DNA from: Adiantum capillus-veneris
Taxonomy: Eukaryota > Streptophyta > Polypodiopsida > Polypodiales > Pteridaceae
Assembly (NCBI GenBank): GCA_014529385.2
Contig: CM043965.1
Span: 63,137,933 to 63,201,932 of the forward strand
Length of the DNA: 64,000 nucleotides
Direction of reading: 5' to 3'
The notes beneath the pieces were generated by a model. It ran no database searches and was not told where the DNA came from. It saw nothing but the letters and a program-made list of their open reading frames with translations. Position numbers and translations under genes: made by a program. Below, one piece after another: positions 37,276 through 49,599 of this stretch (position 1 is the stretch's first letter; each line of letters begins with the position of its first letter).

Positions 37276-38564
37276 TGTCACGAGGCTGTGGCAACCACTA
37301 ACCTTAGTTGTTGGTTTCTTTCCCTTGATTTTTCTTGTCACAAATGGCCAGACATTGTATGGCCAGTGTGAAACAACCGACGGTCGAGAGTTTCAATCAC
37401 AGTCGATAAGGGCAGGTCGCCACGAGATGGTCGGGTCTGTCGGCACTGGAATCCGAGCAGTATAAGGGTGTCTAGGCTCAGTTCAAAGTCATTTAGGCCC
37501 CTCGCTACACTTTATAAGTTGGTGGGTACTAGGGAATTAACTCAAAAGAGGCAAAGTGGACACATGGCGGCTCCAGAGCAATTTGTGGAGTCTACATGAA
37601 GAGGGGCGCTGATTTTTGCTTCTAAGTGAGCACAAGTGTATGTGAGTAGTGGGTGCACCTGATCACAGCTTTAATGGAAAGCTTGCCTTCTCCCTTAGTC
37701 TTATGTAGCGCGATGATTCCGCTCTTGCGCATCTCTCTCCCCCTTTGAATACAGAATCGTAATGCCCCGCTCGAGGGCTTTCCATCTGTATGTACACTTG
37801 TGTGGGTTCATGCACGTATGCCGAGGCAAGAGCCTCTTGTCCAGGTACAAGATAAGCTAATTGCTAGTCCCCTGCAGGTACAGGTGAATTCGGAGAGATT
37901 TCACGCGAGAAATCTCATCCGATTCAAAGGGCAAGTAGCCCTACAGGCGCGGGAGTATAAGGGCTTGCTACGGATGCGACCGGCAAGAGAAACGGAGCCC
38001 AAAACAGTGAATTACAGCCTGCTGTGTATTTTTGCAGGTTTAGGGTTTTGACCCTAATTGATCCCTAATACCCTCACGAGCTTCGAGGAAGTGATGGGAT
38101 CGTTGTACGGGTGATCTGGTGCATTTTTGGGGCAAAAAACAAGGAATTCAGCGTGCTGCAGATTCTTGCCAAGTTTGGGAAAGTGCTCGTATGCGCCAGG
38201 GAAGTCACCTTTTGCATGGGGATTTATTCTGTGAAGCCTCCTACTGCAGTTATGCTGCCGAAGTCAGGCTAGAGTAGGCCATTTTCAGCCCGGTAAAAGC
38301 GGGACAGCTCGTAGGAACTTGCAGGTTTTATCTCAAGTTTAATAAGAATAAGAAATACCGAAAGGGGCGCCAATCTTTGCGGCCTATAGGATGGCGTTGT
38401 CTGCTTAGGGGCGCTCTAGCTACCAAGCCGTGTTTTGTTTTGAAGTGTTGAATTACAATCATAGGCTTATTCGTGAAGTTCCTTTGTGTTGTAAAGTGAA
38501 GTAAAGTTTATCAAGTAAAGATTTGGGTGAAAGCTACAATCTACCACCCTACGAGCCCATTTCA
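37276..38564 (+). mobile_element. solo LTR, plus orientation (family of 57081-61340)
   Basis: It begins TGTCACGAGGCTGTGGCAAC and ends CCCATTTCA. The start matches the LTR start of the 57081-61340 element (CTAACCTTAGTTGTTGGTTT shared) and the end matches its GGTTTCA end. Flanks are GCCTG (37271-37275) and ACCTG (38565-38569), a target duplication with one change. At 1289 bp it is shorter than the 1.7-kb LTRs of the relative. Confidence 0.8.
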
Positions 38565-39439
38565 ACCTGCCACGTGGCACAACCAGCACATTACGCGGAA
38601 TTTCCATACAACCTACCACGTCAGCATCCGTACGATCTGCCAATCAACATGTCAACGCGATTTACGGAACCTCTTTCAGAGTGCAAGCTTCTGGTCTTTA
38701 GGGTTTTAGGCCCCTCCGTCGGGGTACCATAAGTTGGTACAACTTTGAGCTTCAACTCTTTGATTCTTTGTGTCCCCTGGCGTCATCGGACGAGAACCCT
38801 TATGACACTTTATCTGGAATCTATCCAGGTGGTCATGCCACGTCATCATTTTGTGGCATACCCCCCCTCTTGAAAGAATTGTAATTGCCCTCGATTATGC
38901 CTGATTATGCCTGCAAAATCAGACATAAGCCACAAATCAGTTCAGTAGACACCGACTCTAAGCATTGGCGTACTAGACCACACCAATCCAGCACTTGCAC
39001 AAAGACGACAGTCACTAAGCATTCAAACCACATTCAAATCAAATCACATAAAGTCCATTGAGATCTCAGACCATGATCTCTAGGCAACGTGTTTAGCAAT
39101 CGCATCTACATCCACACCGGATCTCACTGATGTCGGATTGACTAATTTTTATTGCATGTCCATCTCATATGGAATCTCAAGACCGAAATGTTGCAGTCAT
39201 TTCGTCTTTCAAACATGTACTCAAACACGACTCACATGAGAGAGCACATGTAAATCAGATTCATGTCAAAAATTCCCAGTTCCTTCTTTCATAAAGTCAT
39301 ATAGCGGAATACTGTCAGCTCATCGATATCCTTGAAACCCAAAGGAAAATCAGAGACTATTCCATCTGGGTAACCTGTGATACAGGAGCGGAGCGGAGTG
39401 ACTCCTCTCTTGTGCAGTCCCGTCTGCACCAAATTTAAC

Positions 39440-39926
39440 CCTGCTGATCCACGGGATCTCTCGGAATAGTCAAAGCTAAACTGAAAACCTCGAGGTAAAG
39501 TTCCAATATCTGAGGAGTATCTCCTAGGTCCTCCTCCTCCATCCACTTCGCATCCAATGCCGGATAGTTCTTAACTAAGAACCGCCGTATCACTTTACCT
39601 TTCACTTTTCTTTCCTTATGAGCCAGTATCTATTCAAGAACGAGTATCTCCTCGCTTTCTTCTACTTCAAGTTGCTCCTCAGGGTCCCTGTCGACTAGCA
39701 CGTCACCCTTAAAAGGTTTCAAGAGACTAACATAAAAAGCATTGTGAATCTTCCAAGTATCCGGCAACTTCAGTATGAAGGATACATCATTTAACTTCTC
39801 TTGAATTTGGAAAGAGCAATAGTACCGCATTCTTAGCTTTGGAAAAAGCCGCTCCTCTCCCTTATGTTTCCTTAGGCGTGCTTTCTCAAACCGTAAGAGC
39901 ACCCAATCATCTTCCTTCAGCTGCAA
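39440..39926 (-). pseudogene. integrase C terminus plus chromodomain, decayed
   Basis: The minus strand reads DDWVLLRFEKARLRKHKGEE and ILKLPDTWKIHNAFYVSLLK, the GPY/F-type end of gypsy integrase. One in-frame stop near 39630 follows, and then a chromodomain (VIRRFLVKNYPALDAKWMEE). Chromodomains help chromoviruses target chromatin. Closely related to 58915-59229. Confidence 0.8.
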
Positions 39927-40077
39927 GTCGTGTCAATTCTTGTCGGATGCCTTCTTATGTCGTGCTTGAGACTTCTTAAATCTCTCGTATACTGATCTGC
40001 TTCAAAAATCTTATCTTGGGTCTCGGGAATTCTCGGATCTACCAGCTGATTCCCTTTTCCTTTCTTTCCTTGTGCCC

Positions 40078-40446
40078 GGTGAGTTCAAAAGCAATCAAAT
40101 CCAAAAGCGTCTACTCCCAAAAAGCTGTCAGCAAGAATCGCGAAAATCCGTACAGCTTGCCATGTGTCACAGCCAAAACGCGGAATTTTTGTACAGTTTG
40201 CAACGTCAGCATCCGTACAATCTGCCACATCAACATGTCAACGCAATTTACAGAACTCTCTTTCCAAGTGCAAGCTTCTGGTCTTTAGGGTTTTAGGCCC
40301 CTCGGCAGCGGTACCATAAGTTGGTATAACTTTGAGCTTCAGTTCTCTAATTCTTTGTGTCCCCTTGGCCCCATCTGACGAGAACCCATATAACATTTTA
40401 TCTGGAATCTGTCCAGGTGGTCATGCCATGTCATCATTTTGTGACA
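40078..40446 (-). repeat. partial 5' LTR of the deleted chromovirus
   Basis: Matches 37184-37275 joined to 38570-38858. It ends GTGACA at 40446. Confidence 0.7.
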
Positions 40447-42849
40447 CTAAGGTGTCCATCTGTCCAAGGTCATCTCTCCAAGGCGCCGTACAAAATTTAG
40501 CAATCATAATAACTACATATGTTTATCCATGTGCATGGCAATGGGCTAAATTGGTGGCACCAAACTTCGTCTCACTCTAGAGCTTGGATTGTGGGCAACG
40601 GTGCTACAGCACACATGACTCCAATGAGGGAGTAGTTCAGCTCTCTCCACGGGCAATCTATCACTCTCAATGATTCCCGATTGTGTCTTATGGAGGCAAG
40701 ATATCGATCTACTCTTGGATCGATCTCGAATATGGTACTCTGGAGGCACTTAATGCTCCGAACATGGCCTTTAACCTACTATCTAAGGCTAGCATAGATT
40801 CCTAGGGAGCAAAGGTACTCTTTGGCGAAAGTAAGATTATGATGTCCGATTCAATGACAAGCTCCGTTTTAGCACATGGTGATCAAGAAGGTTCTCTCTT
40901 CACACTCACTACCTTTCTTTCTCGTGGAGCAGGTTCTTCTTCATTGTGGCAGGCGAGATTTGGTCACTTGAACTGCGGAAACTTATAGAAGGCAACTAGG
41001 GAGTCTTTCATGGAGGGACTACACAACATTCACTATCAATATGGCATTTGAAGCGCTTGTCAGTTGGGCAAGCATCGCATAGAGGCCTTTTCGAAGCAAG
41101 CCCACTAGAAAGCCCCTTGCACCCATTCATGTGGACACGTGTGGACCTATGTAGGGTCCCATCCTTTAGTACATTTCTATACAAGCTTATGCTCGTGAGT
41201 CTTGAATAATTTTGGCAGGTACACTTGGGTTTACCTCTTGAAACTGAAGTCGAGGACTTTTATCTTCTTTCGAGATTAGAGGACTATGGTCAACGAAGGA
41301 TTTCGGGGTGAGTTTATCTCCAAGGAGTTTGTGTAGTGGTACAAGACAAACGGCATCCAACACCACTTGACTACTCCCTACACTACATTGGAGAATGGAG
41401 TTGTGAGCACAAGAACAAGACAATTGTGGAGATGGCTGACGGATACTTGAGCATGTTTCCCTTCCTCAAGTTTCTTGGGCAGAGGCTTTCTCTATAGCAG
41501 ACTATCTACAGACTATAACAGATCACCTATTGCCGCTTTGGAGGATATGACACCTTTCCAGGTTTACTTCGCGCACAAACCGTAAGTTGCACACTTCAGA
41601 GTGTTTGGGTGTCTTGCCATTGTACAAGTTTCAAAGAGAGACGGACAAAGTTGGGTCCTAAGTCGACAAGGTTATCTTTGTTGGCTATTTTTCAAGAGTC
41701 AACGGTGCCCTACTTGATGAACCGAATATCATGGCTACTACAATGAGTCGTGAAGCTATTCAAGGAGACCTTCACTGCTATTTAAGAGGGGACATCTCCT
41801 AAGACCATGCCATTGTGTGCAAGGGACTGTCCACTACACCACGTGCAAGGGACATTCCTATGTCGGCTTCACCAACAAAGTAGTGAGTATACTCCCAAGA
41901 TCATGCAAGTTCAAAGGATAAATTTAATGGTCCAGAGGATTCTATTGAAGGTACATCGACAACACCTCGTCAGGAGAAGCATATATTTATTTGGCTAAAT
42001 CAAACGGTATCCTCATCAAGAGTGACAGAGTTACCAACAACTTTTGCGCTCAAGACGGCTCAAAAGCAAGAGGCCTATTTTTTGGGAAAATCAGTTCGTG
42101 AACTTCGCCTTCATGTCGCAAATTCCACCTACACTTGTTGAGCCTTCTTTGGTGAAAAAAGCCCTTGAGCATGACTCTTGGACATGTGGCATGCATTCGG
42201 AGTTAGACGCAATGAGAGCAAAACAACACCTCGACGTTGGTTCCTCACCCTACAAAGCGGAAAGTCATCTATCCCACATAAGCCTCTGTAGTGAGTTTGC
42301 TGTTAAGGAATGCACTCTTCACACCCATCTAAAAGATAGACAAGCGGTGATGGGTTGTTGTCGAGGTTACTACCTGGATAGTAGTCATGCGAGGGGTAGG
42401 ACCAAAAGTATCATCAAAGTCCACGCTAGGGCACCCTGCAAATCCCTTTAGCCGCAAGTCTGGCCATGTACTGCTTTAAGGAACCGTTAGCCTTATACTT
42501 CGTTTTGAAAATTCATTTTGTCACAATGACTCACTCAAGAGTTCTAGGCAAAGAGAATCATGTGTATCAATTGCATTGTACAGCCTCAAGCAGGCCCTAC
42601 AGCTTGGTACCAAAGGATTGACGATTTCTTCACACATCGAGCTAGGACATACTCTTGGGGATTCCAATTGCTATGTTGTTTCCAAAGTATCATTGTAGTG
42701 TAGTTTGATGACATCCTCAGACAAGATTCCGAGCATTATGAAGTCACTTGAGTTGACTTTGAGATGACGGATCTTGGGCCCTACAATTCTTCCTTGGGTT
42801 ATACAAGGTCTATCAAACACCACACAAGATCTTCATCTCTCACCAAAAA
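40447..42849 (+). pseudogene. Ty1/copia protease, integrase and reverse transcriptase remnant (left half)
   Basis: The plus strand shows the copia protease start as WIVGNGATAHMTP at about 40587, where the catalytic DSG is changed to GNG. The GAG-pre-integrase motif LWQARFGHLNCGNL comes next (about 40958-41000), followed by decayed integrase to about 41700 and reverse transcriptase scraps (for example CVSIALYSLKQALQLGTK near 42560). The element is broken at 42849 by the chromovirus insertion and resumes at 54407. Confidence 0.7.
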
Positions 42850-43206
42850 TGTTATGTCCTGATTAAAGGAGAGAGAATCTAGCCTATGACACCGTTGGGA
42901 TGGGTGTCCAATGTCCGGGCGAACGTAATGTGAACCCGGTTAGTGTGGCAAGCCTCTTTTATAAAAGGAGGCCAAGGCCTCATTTGCAATTATCCACCTC
43001 TACTCGCAAAGTGCCATTAATTAGCCTGCGAGGCTAGGAGTGCGCGAGGTCACCTCGAGGAGGTCAAGCCAGGTGGTATGGGACGTCGGGCCTTAAAAGA
43101 CCCAACAAGGGGGTGCTACCGAATGGTGGCTATCGTCGGGTGGTTCGTCCGACACCTGTCCATAGGCGGTCCATGTAGCCAGGAGATCCTCCGTGAGTTC
43201 GTTTCA
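42850..43206 (+). repeat. 5' LTR of the chromovirus
   Basis: 357 bp. Contains a TATA box, TATAAAAG, at 42960-42967, also present in the 3' LTR at 54133-54140, the likely element promoter. Confidence 0.85.
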
Positions 43207-43221
43207 TGGTTTCAGAGCTGG
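43207..43221 (+). other. primer-binding site, initiator-Met tRNA type
   Basis: TGGTTTCAGAGCTGG follows the LTR with no gap. It differs from TGGTATCAGAGC by one base in the first twelve. Confidence 0.8.
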
Positions 43222-43561
43222 CTTGGCTACAAGAAGGACCATGTGCACATCTATGGATTGATTGAAGTCAGATAACCTTAATTTCAAGTAATTTAAAATG
43301 AAAGGTCTTTTTTTCTTCTCGTAAGCAACTATGCAAGAAATTCCGTGAATTTTTCTGTTGGTTTCTATCAGAACTTATCGATTTAACACTCTTTTTGCTC
43401 ATTTTTTTAACAGTAAATCAAAGAATTTCACTTTACTCTTGCTGATTTTTGAAAAAATCCAACAAACTTTACTTTATTTTTGTTGATTTTCGAAGAAAAT
43501 CATATATTTCTTTTATACTTCTGATATATTTCAGTCAATTGCAGATTTTCCGCTTGCTCCT

Positions 43562-43563
<2 letters not shown>

Positions 43564-43626
<63 letters not shown>
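43564..43626. repeat. (AG)n microsatellite
   Basis: About 62 bp of pure AG in the chromovirus leader. Confidence 0.97.
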
Positions 43627-43628
<2 letters not shown>

Positions 43629-43800
43629 GTACCTCTATATAGTGCTTCTCTCTGTTAATGCAGGCACACAAAACCTCTCCATAAGAGTTCTCTCTGTGTG
43701 TGTAGCGCTAGCCTTTCTAGAGAGAGAGTGGTTCTCCAATGTGAAGAGAAAAAGATTGTGCATTCTCATAGAAAGAGATCGTGGGCACGCATGGGCTCAT

Positions 43801-43803
<3 letters not shown>

Positions 43804-43853
<50 letters not shown>

Positions 43854-43872
43854 AGAAGAAGAAGAAGAAGAG
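43804..43872. repeat. (GA)n then (AGA)n, SINE tail
   Basis: 47 bp of GA followed by about 21 bp of AGA. On the minus strand these form the (TTC)n(TC)n tail of the SINE body at 43873-43945. Confidence 0.9.
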
Positions 43873-43945
43873 ACATCGTGGGAAACTATCCCAAGAGACC
43901 TTAAAGATCTATCCGAAGAGGAGAGTTGAACTCAAGACCTGTTAT
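43851..43945 (-). mobile_element. SINE, head-truncated
   Basis: The minus strand reads box B-like GAGTTCAACTCTC, then GGATAGATCTTTAAGGTCTC and TTGGGATAGTTTCCCACGA, matching 1359-1584. The box A side is replaced by a (CT)n array. Confidence 0.7.

Positions 43946-43989
<44 letters not shown>
43945..43989. repeat. (AG)n microsatellite
   Basis: 45 bp of AG with one TA interruption. Confidence 0.95.
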
Positions 43990-43992
<3 letters not shown>

Positions 43993-44137
43993 CACGTGAA
44001 TTGCAGGAGGAAGCTTGCGATGAGTTTCTAGGTTGCATAGAATACAATCTCACACTCCCTTGCTTGGTACGCTTTGATTAATTTTTTTCCCCTTTTGTAT
44101 TTAAACTTGGCCAAGTTTTGAAAAGGGCTCTATTAAA

Positions 44138-46033
44138 TGTGAATGTAATGTGCAACGGAAGTGATTGATGGTGTATGCTCAGGATGAGTGCTCATTGCGT
44201 ACTCAAGGTTCCTTTTACTGAATGAAAGTTCCTTTTACTTCATGAGAAATGTGCAAAGACGAAAAAGAAGATAGAGTGATACTGGTAGTGAAGGTTCTGA
44301 GATTGATAGAGAGAGACAAAGAAGACTGACACCAGATGGGGTTACAAACCCCCCTCCAAGGGCACCCTCTCTCTATCGCTAGAGAGGTATTTGCTTAGAT
44401 TGCACAAATGTTGATACAATGGTCCTAGATGTTGAGACGCTTGACGGGTATTTGCGGTGGATGCTTGGTACTGATGGTACTTGAGAGGCTACAGACTGGA
44501 GTCTGAAAACGCTAAGGGCGCTCTCCTTGGATCTGCTACTTGGTGGTAAAGGCTGAAATCTGCTATGGCTGAAAACGCTGACGACTGTGGGCTGAAAACG
44601 CTCATGATTGGGGCTGAAATCGCTGATAACAAAGCGCTGAAATCCTTGGCGATATTGGCTAAAAACGCTGGTGATGCTGGTTGAAAAACGCTAGTGCTGA
44701 GGTTGTCAAAACGCTGGTGTTGAGGCTTGATGACACGTGACACATCCAACCCTTTGTGTCCGTGGACAAGCTACATCATGATCAAGGTTCAATCAATCCA
44801 GTCAGTCTAGATTAGAAGTGATCTGGCACTTTTGTGAGTCTATTCGTAGACCGTGCATGCCCAATCACTTAGTTTAGATGCATATCCTCTAGTTGCAAAC
44901 AGCATGATCATCAGCATTCCCATCAGAATTCATTAGAATCCTTCAGGGGAATTTTCCAGTGCATTTAGCCTATTTTCCCTATTTTTGACATTTTTCAGTT
45001 ACTATTCTTAAGTGACTTTTGTTGGAAAGTAGGTAGGGCAAATTGAGTAAGTTTGTATATAAGCAAACCTAGACTAGCACTAAATGGCAGAAGAGGCAAC
45101 AGGAGCCAAGCTCAGCAGGCAACTTCTCAACAAGACCTTGGCGGTTTCCCCCACCAAGCAAGAAGAACCATCAGCATCCCCTGGCGTTTTCTCCATCAAG
45201 CACCCTCACCTAGATCTGCATCAACATTGCGTTTTCAGCATTGGATTATCGCCGGAAAGCCCCTTGCCTTAGCGTTTTTGCATCAGCAGATCCTCGCCGC
45301 AAGCAAGCAAAGCCTAGCGTTTTGCATCACCATCATCGCCACAAAGACCCAGCAACCTAGCGTTTTGGAGTCCCCAGATCCTAGCGTTTTCTGAAGTTTG
45401 CAACCCTAGCGTTTTTGACATTCCTAGCGTTTTGCAGATTCCAGTCTTTGCAAGTTCAGCCATGCAGATTTTCAACAGTAGAAAGACCAGCAAGATTCAG
45501 CCCTAAGAAAGTAACAGATTCAGCCCAAAAAGACCATCAGTTTTCAGCCCTTAAGAACCTGCAGATTTTCAGCGACAAAGACCTACATAAACAGCCCCCA
45601 AAATCAACGTTTTTGGACTAGTCGCAAATTTCAACCCATAGCGTTTTGGACAGCAGATCAAAGATTGCAGATTTCAGCCCTAGTGTCGGTGTCGTCATCC
45701 CCGTCATCATCGTCAACATGGCCTAGACTTGCATCAATCTCATGCATACCGTTTGTACCAGTTTGTGCAATAATAAGTAGACCACTCTCGTCGACGAGAG
45801 TGGGACCTTCGGAGGAGGGTTTTACAACGTCATATCTCTCTTCTCTCTCTATCTCTCAGTCTCATACACTTGCACGCACAGTGTCCATTCACTTTGTTTG
45901 CGATAATAGCATTCTCTCATTAAGAACGAAAGGCTCTCCCTTCCATAAGAACAAAAGGAACCTTGAGCACAGTTCGGAGCACTCATCTTGAGCAAAGCGC
46001 AAACATTCATTCCGTTGCACCTAACACTTGAAG
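44138..46033. mobile_element. long inverted repeat with internal subrepeats (foldback-like)
   Basis: The left arm begins near 44138 (ATGTGCAACGGAAG, then GATGAGTGCTC and CTCAAGGTTCCTTTT). The same order appears on the minus strand from about 46033 inward (GGTGCAACGGAATG, GATGAGTGCTC, CTCAAGGTTCCTTTT). Both arms continue through a GAGATAGAGAGAG-like stretch, a short palindrome near CTCGTCGACGAG (45788) or CTATCGCTAG (44375), and then tandem GCTGAAAACGCT-type units. These units occupy about 220 bp on the left (44500-44720) and about 590 bp in inverted form on the right (45100-45690). Long arms with unequal subrepeat arrays are typical of foldback elements. Two solo LTRs in opposite orientation would be an alternative. 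Confidence 0.6.
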
Positions 46034-48780
46034 GCTGAACGAAGGAAAATGCTGACTGATTTTGCTGATAGCCTTAGTGATGGCTGAAACGCTGGTTACT
46101 GAAGCTGCGGGTACTAGGTACGGGTGCTGAGGGTACTGTTTCTTGCTTTGAGAGGTGACCCTTAAGGTCACGTATATAGGAGTTTAGTGCTGGGTCGAGT
46201 AGTCACTTATTTAGCCTCCACGATCTTGAAAATAATGCTTGAATGTCACTTATTGATAAGTTGGAAAATACTAATAAGCGGTAGTTCACATGCAACTATT
46301 ACCTACTAATGCAATTGTATGGGAACACTTCTCAATGCCTACACATAGCAAGCATTGGCTATGCTCATGTGCAATCAAAGGGTATGCAACTAATCTAAAG
46401 TGCCTGGACATGCACATCCTGCGTACAAGCTCACGAGGGTGCCTGTCACAAACGAGAGCGCATAGCAATATAGAATATACTCGGATAAATAGAATTTATC
46501 ACTTAATACTGAAGCCAGAAGATATAGAGAGAAATAGAGAGAGAGAGAGAGAGAGAAGATCGACACAATATTGGGGACCAGAAGATGGATTGGTCCCCCC
46601 CCATAATAGTATCTTTATTACTGAGGAGAGGTCTATACAAGCACTTGAACCGAACGTATTACCACCTTCGTTCTAGAATGAGACGATGGTTCCCGAAAGC
46701 CTCAGCTTCCTATTCCTAGGGCAAAACCCTATTCCCAGGATCTTCTGTTTCTTATTCCAAATCCTCGAGAACCAAGATCTCACCTTCCAGACTAAGGGCA
46801 TGGCATCCTTGCAACTCTTTTCCGACTTTGTTTTCGAGAGTCCTCTTCCCGCTGAATACCTCTGCTTTCCCGGACGCAAAGCCCTTCCTTGGGAATTTCA
46901 ACTTCCGACCCCAACTCGAGAGTCTTACCACTCTCAGATCCGTGGATACGTCCCAAACTCAGGTACGAAACCCTTGGGCTGATCTAGCTCTAGTTCCTCA
47001 GAGCGCTTTCTCCTGCAGAGGCTCATGCCTTCCTCTCCTCCTACTCCCTCACTAAGAGAAAGTACACCTACAAACAAATACTTAGAGATCATAACATGAA
47101 AATATTTACCTTCAAAGTCTCGACGCTCAAAACGCAACTCGGTTCTCGAAAAGCAATTCCCCGCAAGAGATCTCTACATAGAAAATCCTCTCTTCCAATC
47201 CTACACACAAAAGAGGTGTGTTCTCGCGTTCCTTCTTGTAAATCAGTCCCGTCTACGACGTTTATGGGCTGAAAACAGAGAAAAACAGCAGCTTCTCATA
47301 ATGGAAACACGCTCCTAGGGTCTAGGCACTTCTTCACGAGGGAACTCGCACACTGAGTCTCTACAACATCTCGTACACTTGGGGCAGTCATGGGCATCAC
47401 CAACAACGTCTTCTTTGGGGCTGAAATCTGCAGCAACATCTCCTCCTTGCGAAAATTGGTCTTCCCTCTGGGAGGGCGTGTGATGCTTTTATATCTCCCT
47501 CGCCACCGCAAAGATAGCAGAGCGCAGGCTGCCTATGTAGAGATCGCGGCCGGGTTTTTTTTTTTTTTTTAAATTGCACTGTTCTGCCAGAAAGAGAGAA
47601 AAATCGCTGGCTGGTTTTTGTTGCTTTATTTTCCAAGTGGCTGCGCACTTATTAAGTGGGCGGCCGGCATATTTTAAAAATGGTCTAAATCTGCCCAAAA
47701 ACTCAATAAAACCTTATAAGTTAAAAACAATGCTTACGCAACACTTCCCAAGCGTCCTTGGATGCAATCACATGCACAATTGCAATGCATACCTAGACTT
47801 CCTCGCGGGAAAGCATCTGCTTTCCCAAAAAGCAATCCCGCTTTCTCAGAAAGAATTTTTTTTTCCTCAAAGTTTCCTTTGAACCCATCTTCATTCAAGT
47901 GCTTGCTTTTCCTTGTGCACAATTCTAACACAGTTCGAATTTACTCTTGACTATGGATACTCTCTTTCCGATGCACCGGTCACCCACCTTGTGACGCATC
48001 AAGAATACCCATCACCTAGTCTTTTCCTATCGAACTTACGGTACAATCTCCTTCACGATGCTCTATGTCATGCCCATCAGAGATGTCCGTTCCCGGATGG
48101 TCGAATACTTCTTACCGATGTTCCCTGTCACCCATCCGATGTGACGCGTCAGAAGTACCCGTTCCCGATGACCTTATAGATATTTCCTTTCACAGTGCTC
48201 TCGTCATTACTCTGAATGACGCACCAAGAATACTTTGTACTCGGATGTCTCCAGTGAGAAAAACCTTCTCACTTAAAATTTCAATAATTCATTTAAAATT
48301 ATTTTTCTTGGTGTTCCAAGCAAGAAAACGTTCTCACTTATAAATCCAATATTTCATTTGAAATTATTTTTATGTCAAATAAAGCCAATTTAGCAACAGT
48401 GCCAGAACACTTCTAAGCTGACCTAAACCCTAGAAATAGGATTTAGCTTGTCCACATGCATGTAGAGTTGAATGTGCATGTGACAGTGAAACCTATATAA
48501 GAGTTGGAAACCTGAATGAGAGTTTAAAACTCTTACAAAGAGCTAAAAAACTCTCAGAAGCTCATTTTTCAATTTCCCTGCTTCTCTCCCAAGCCTCCTC
48601 TCTCCCATACGCGAAGAGCCTCCGGAAACTCAGCTTTTCGTGAAGGAAAAGTGCAAAAAGGGCTTGTTTTCGGTGGAAATTCACGCTTTCCATCGAATTC
48701 ATCATGCATTCCTTCAGAAGACACACCAGGTAGCATATAAAATCCGTTCACACAATCCTCTATATCCATGGATTACCAAT
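46034..48780. other. unclassified part of the chromovirus leader
   Basis: No gene recognised. It includes a (GA)n at 46535-46556, a T run at 47555-47569, a degenerate GATGTGACGC-type repetition at 47970-48180, a roughly 50-bp duplication (ATTTCAATAATTCATTTAAA at 48278 and its variant at 48343), and CCTATATAAG at 48491. Some of it may be further LTR debris. Confidence 0.45.
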
Positions 48781-48789
48781 ACTTTCTAG

Positions 48790-49510
48790 AGCCTGGATCA
48801 ACGCATATCCGCTCTTGAAAATGCATGTACGGAATTGGCTTCATCAATGGACTACGTACTTTGATCTCCATGAAGAGCATGATGAACGCAGGATTCAAAC
48901 GATTCCTCTCTATTTGCGCAGTAAGGCACATACCTGGTAGCATGATATGACAGAGAAGCCTCCGACGTGGGCTGATTATTGCGTTAAATTCAAGAAAAAT
49001 GGATCCTCTGAAAGCTTATGCTAAGTTACAGAGTCTTTCGATGAAAACTCTGTCTTTTGATAAGTACACAACAACTTTCAAGGAGGCGCTCTCCTTTTGT
49101 AAGGTGGACGCTCCGCATGTTGAGCATATGTATCTGTTGGGTCTACATGAAGATTATCGTTGGGCCTTGATTAAAGATATAGCCCCGACTCATGTCGAGG
49201 ATGTTGTGGCACAGACCAGACCATTCCATTTGATAAATGGAATGAATTATAAGAAGAAAAGGAGTTTTGATCACCAATCTGACGAGGGTACTTCGAGAAA
49301 GCGGTCCCAGTTCCAACAAAAGTCCAAGTCCCCATCAAGACCTTCTCTCGACACCATCTTGAGTGGTGCCCAAAAGAAGAAAAAAATTAAGGATGTCATC
49401 ATTGCTGATGCAGTGAAGAAGGAGGCTTGTTTTGGTCGTGGCCAGATGTCCCAAGAAGAAAACCAAGAAACCGCAAGGATGCCCTTCGGTTCATACTCAT
49501 GAGATCTCAA
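48790..49510 (+). pseudogene. chromovirus Gag
   Basis: A retrotransposon Gag block is seen with IQTIPLYLRSKAHTW and KPPTWADYCVKFKK (48890-48990). It continues into LQSLSMKTLSFDKYTTTFKE and a Lys/Ser-rich stretch. The zinc knuckle near 49427 is degenerate (CFGRGQMS where CFGCGQMS is expected). Frameshifts near 48995 and 49500. Gag would form the particle around the element RNA. Confidence 0.75.
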
Positions 49511-49599
49511 GTAACTCTGATTTTATTCAAGTTGAAATAAATCAACGCATAGTTCATGCACTAATTGTACTTGTAGCACCAAGGTGTTTGATAAGCACA

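Larger units (their letters stand above)
36870..40446 (-). mobile_element. Ty3/gypsy chromovirus, minus orientation, internally deleted
   Basis: The right block (38570-38858) and 40260-40446 are homologous LTR ends. Both read GGTCATGCCA(C/T)GTCATCATTTTGTG, and the left part (from 36870, TGTACCAAGCTTGGACACTC) continues the same LTR. A purine tract (AAGAGGGGGG on the minus strand, 38870-38861) abuts the LTR at 38858. The interior retains only integrase C terminus and chromodomain. The 5' LTR lacks its inner part, so gag and most of pol are gone. The flanks CAAGG and CTAAGG are similar but not a clean target duplication. A foreign solo LTR sits inside at 37276-38564. Confidence 0.65.

Noticed and set aside
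36865-40451. Target duplication for the minus-oriented chromovirus (CAAGG / CTAAGG)
   Set aside because: Similar but not identical at fixed offset, and the 5' LTR is truncated on its inner side. Not strong enough to call.
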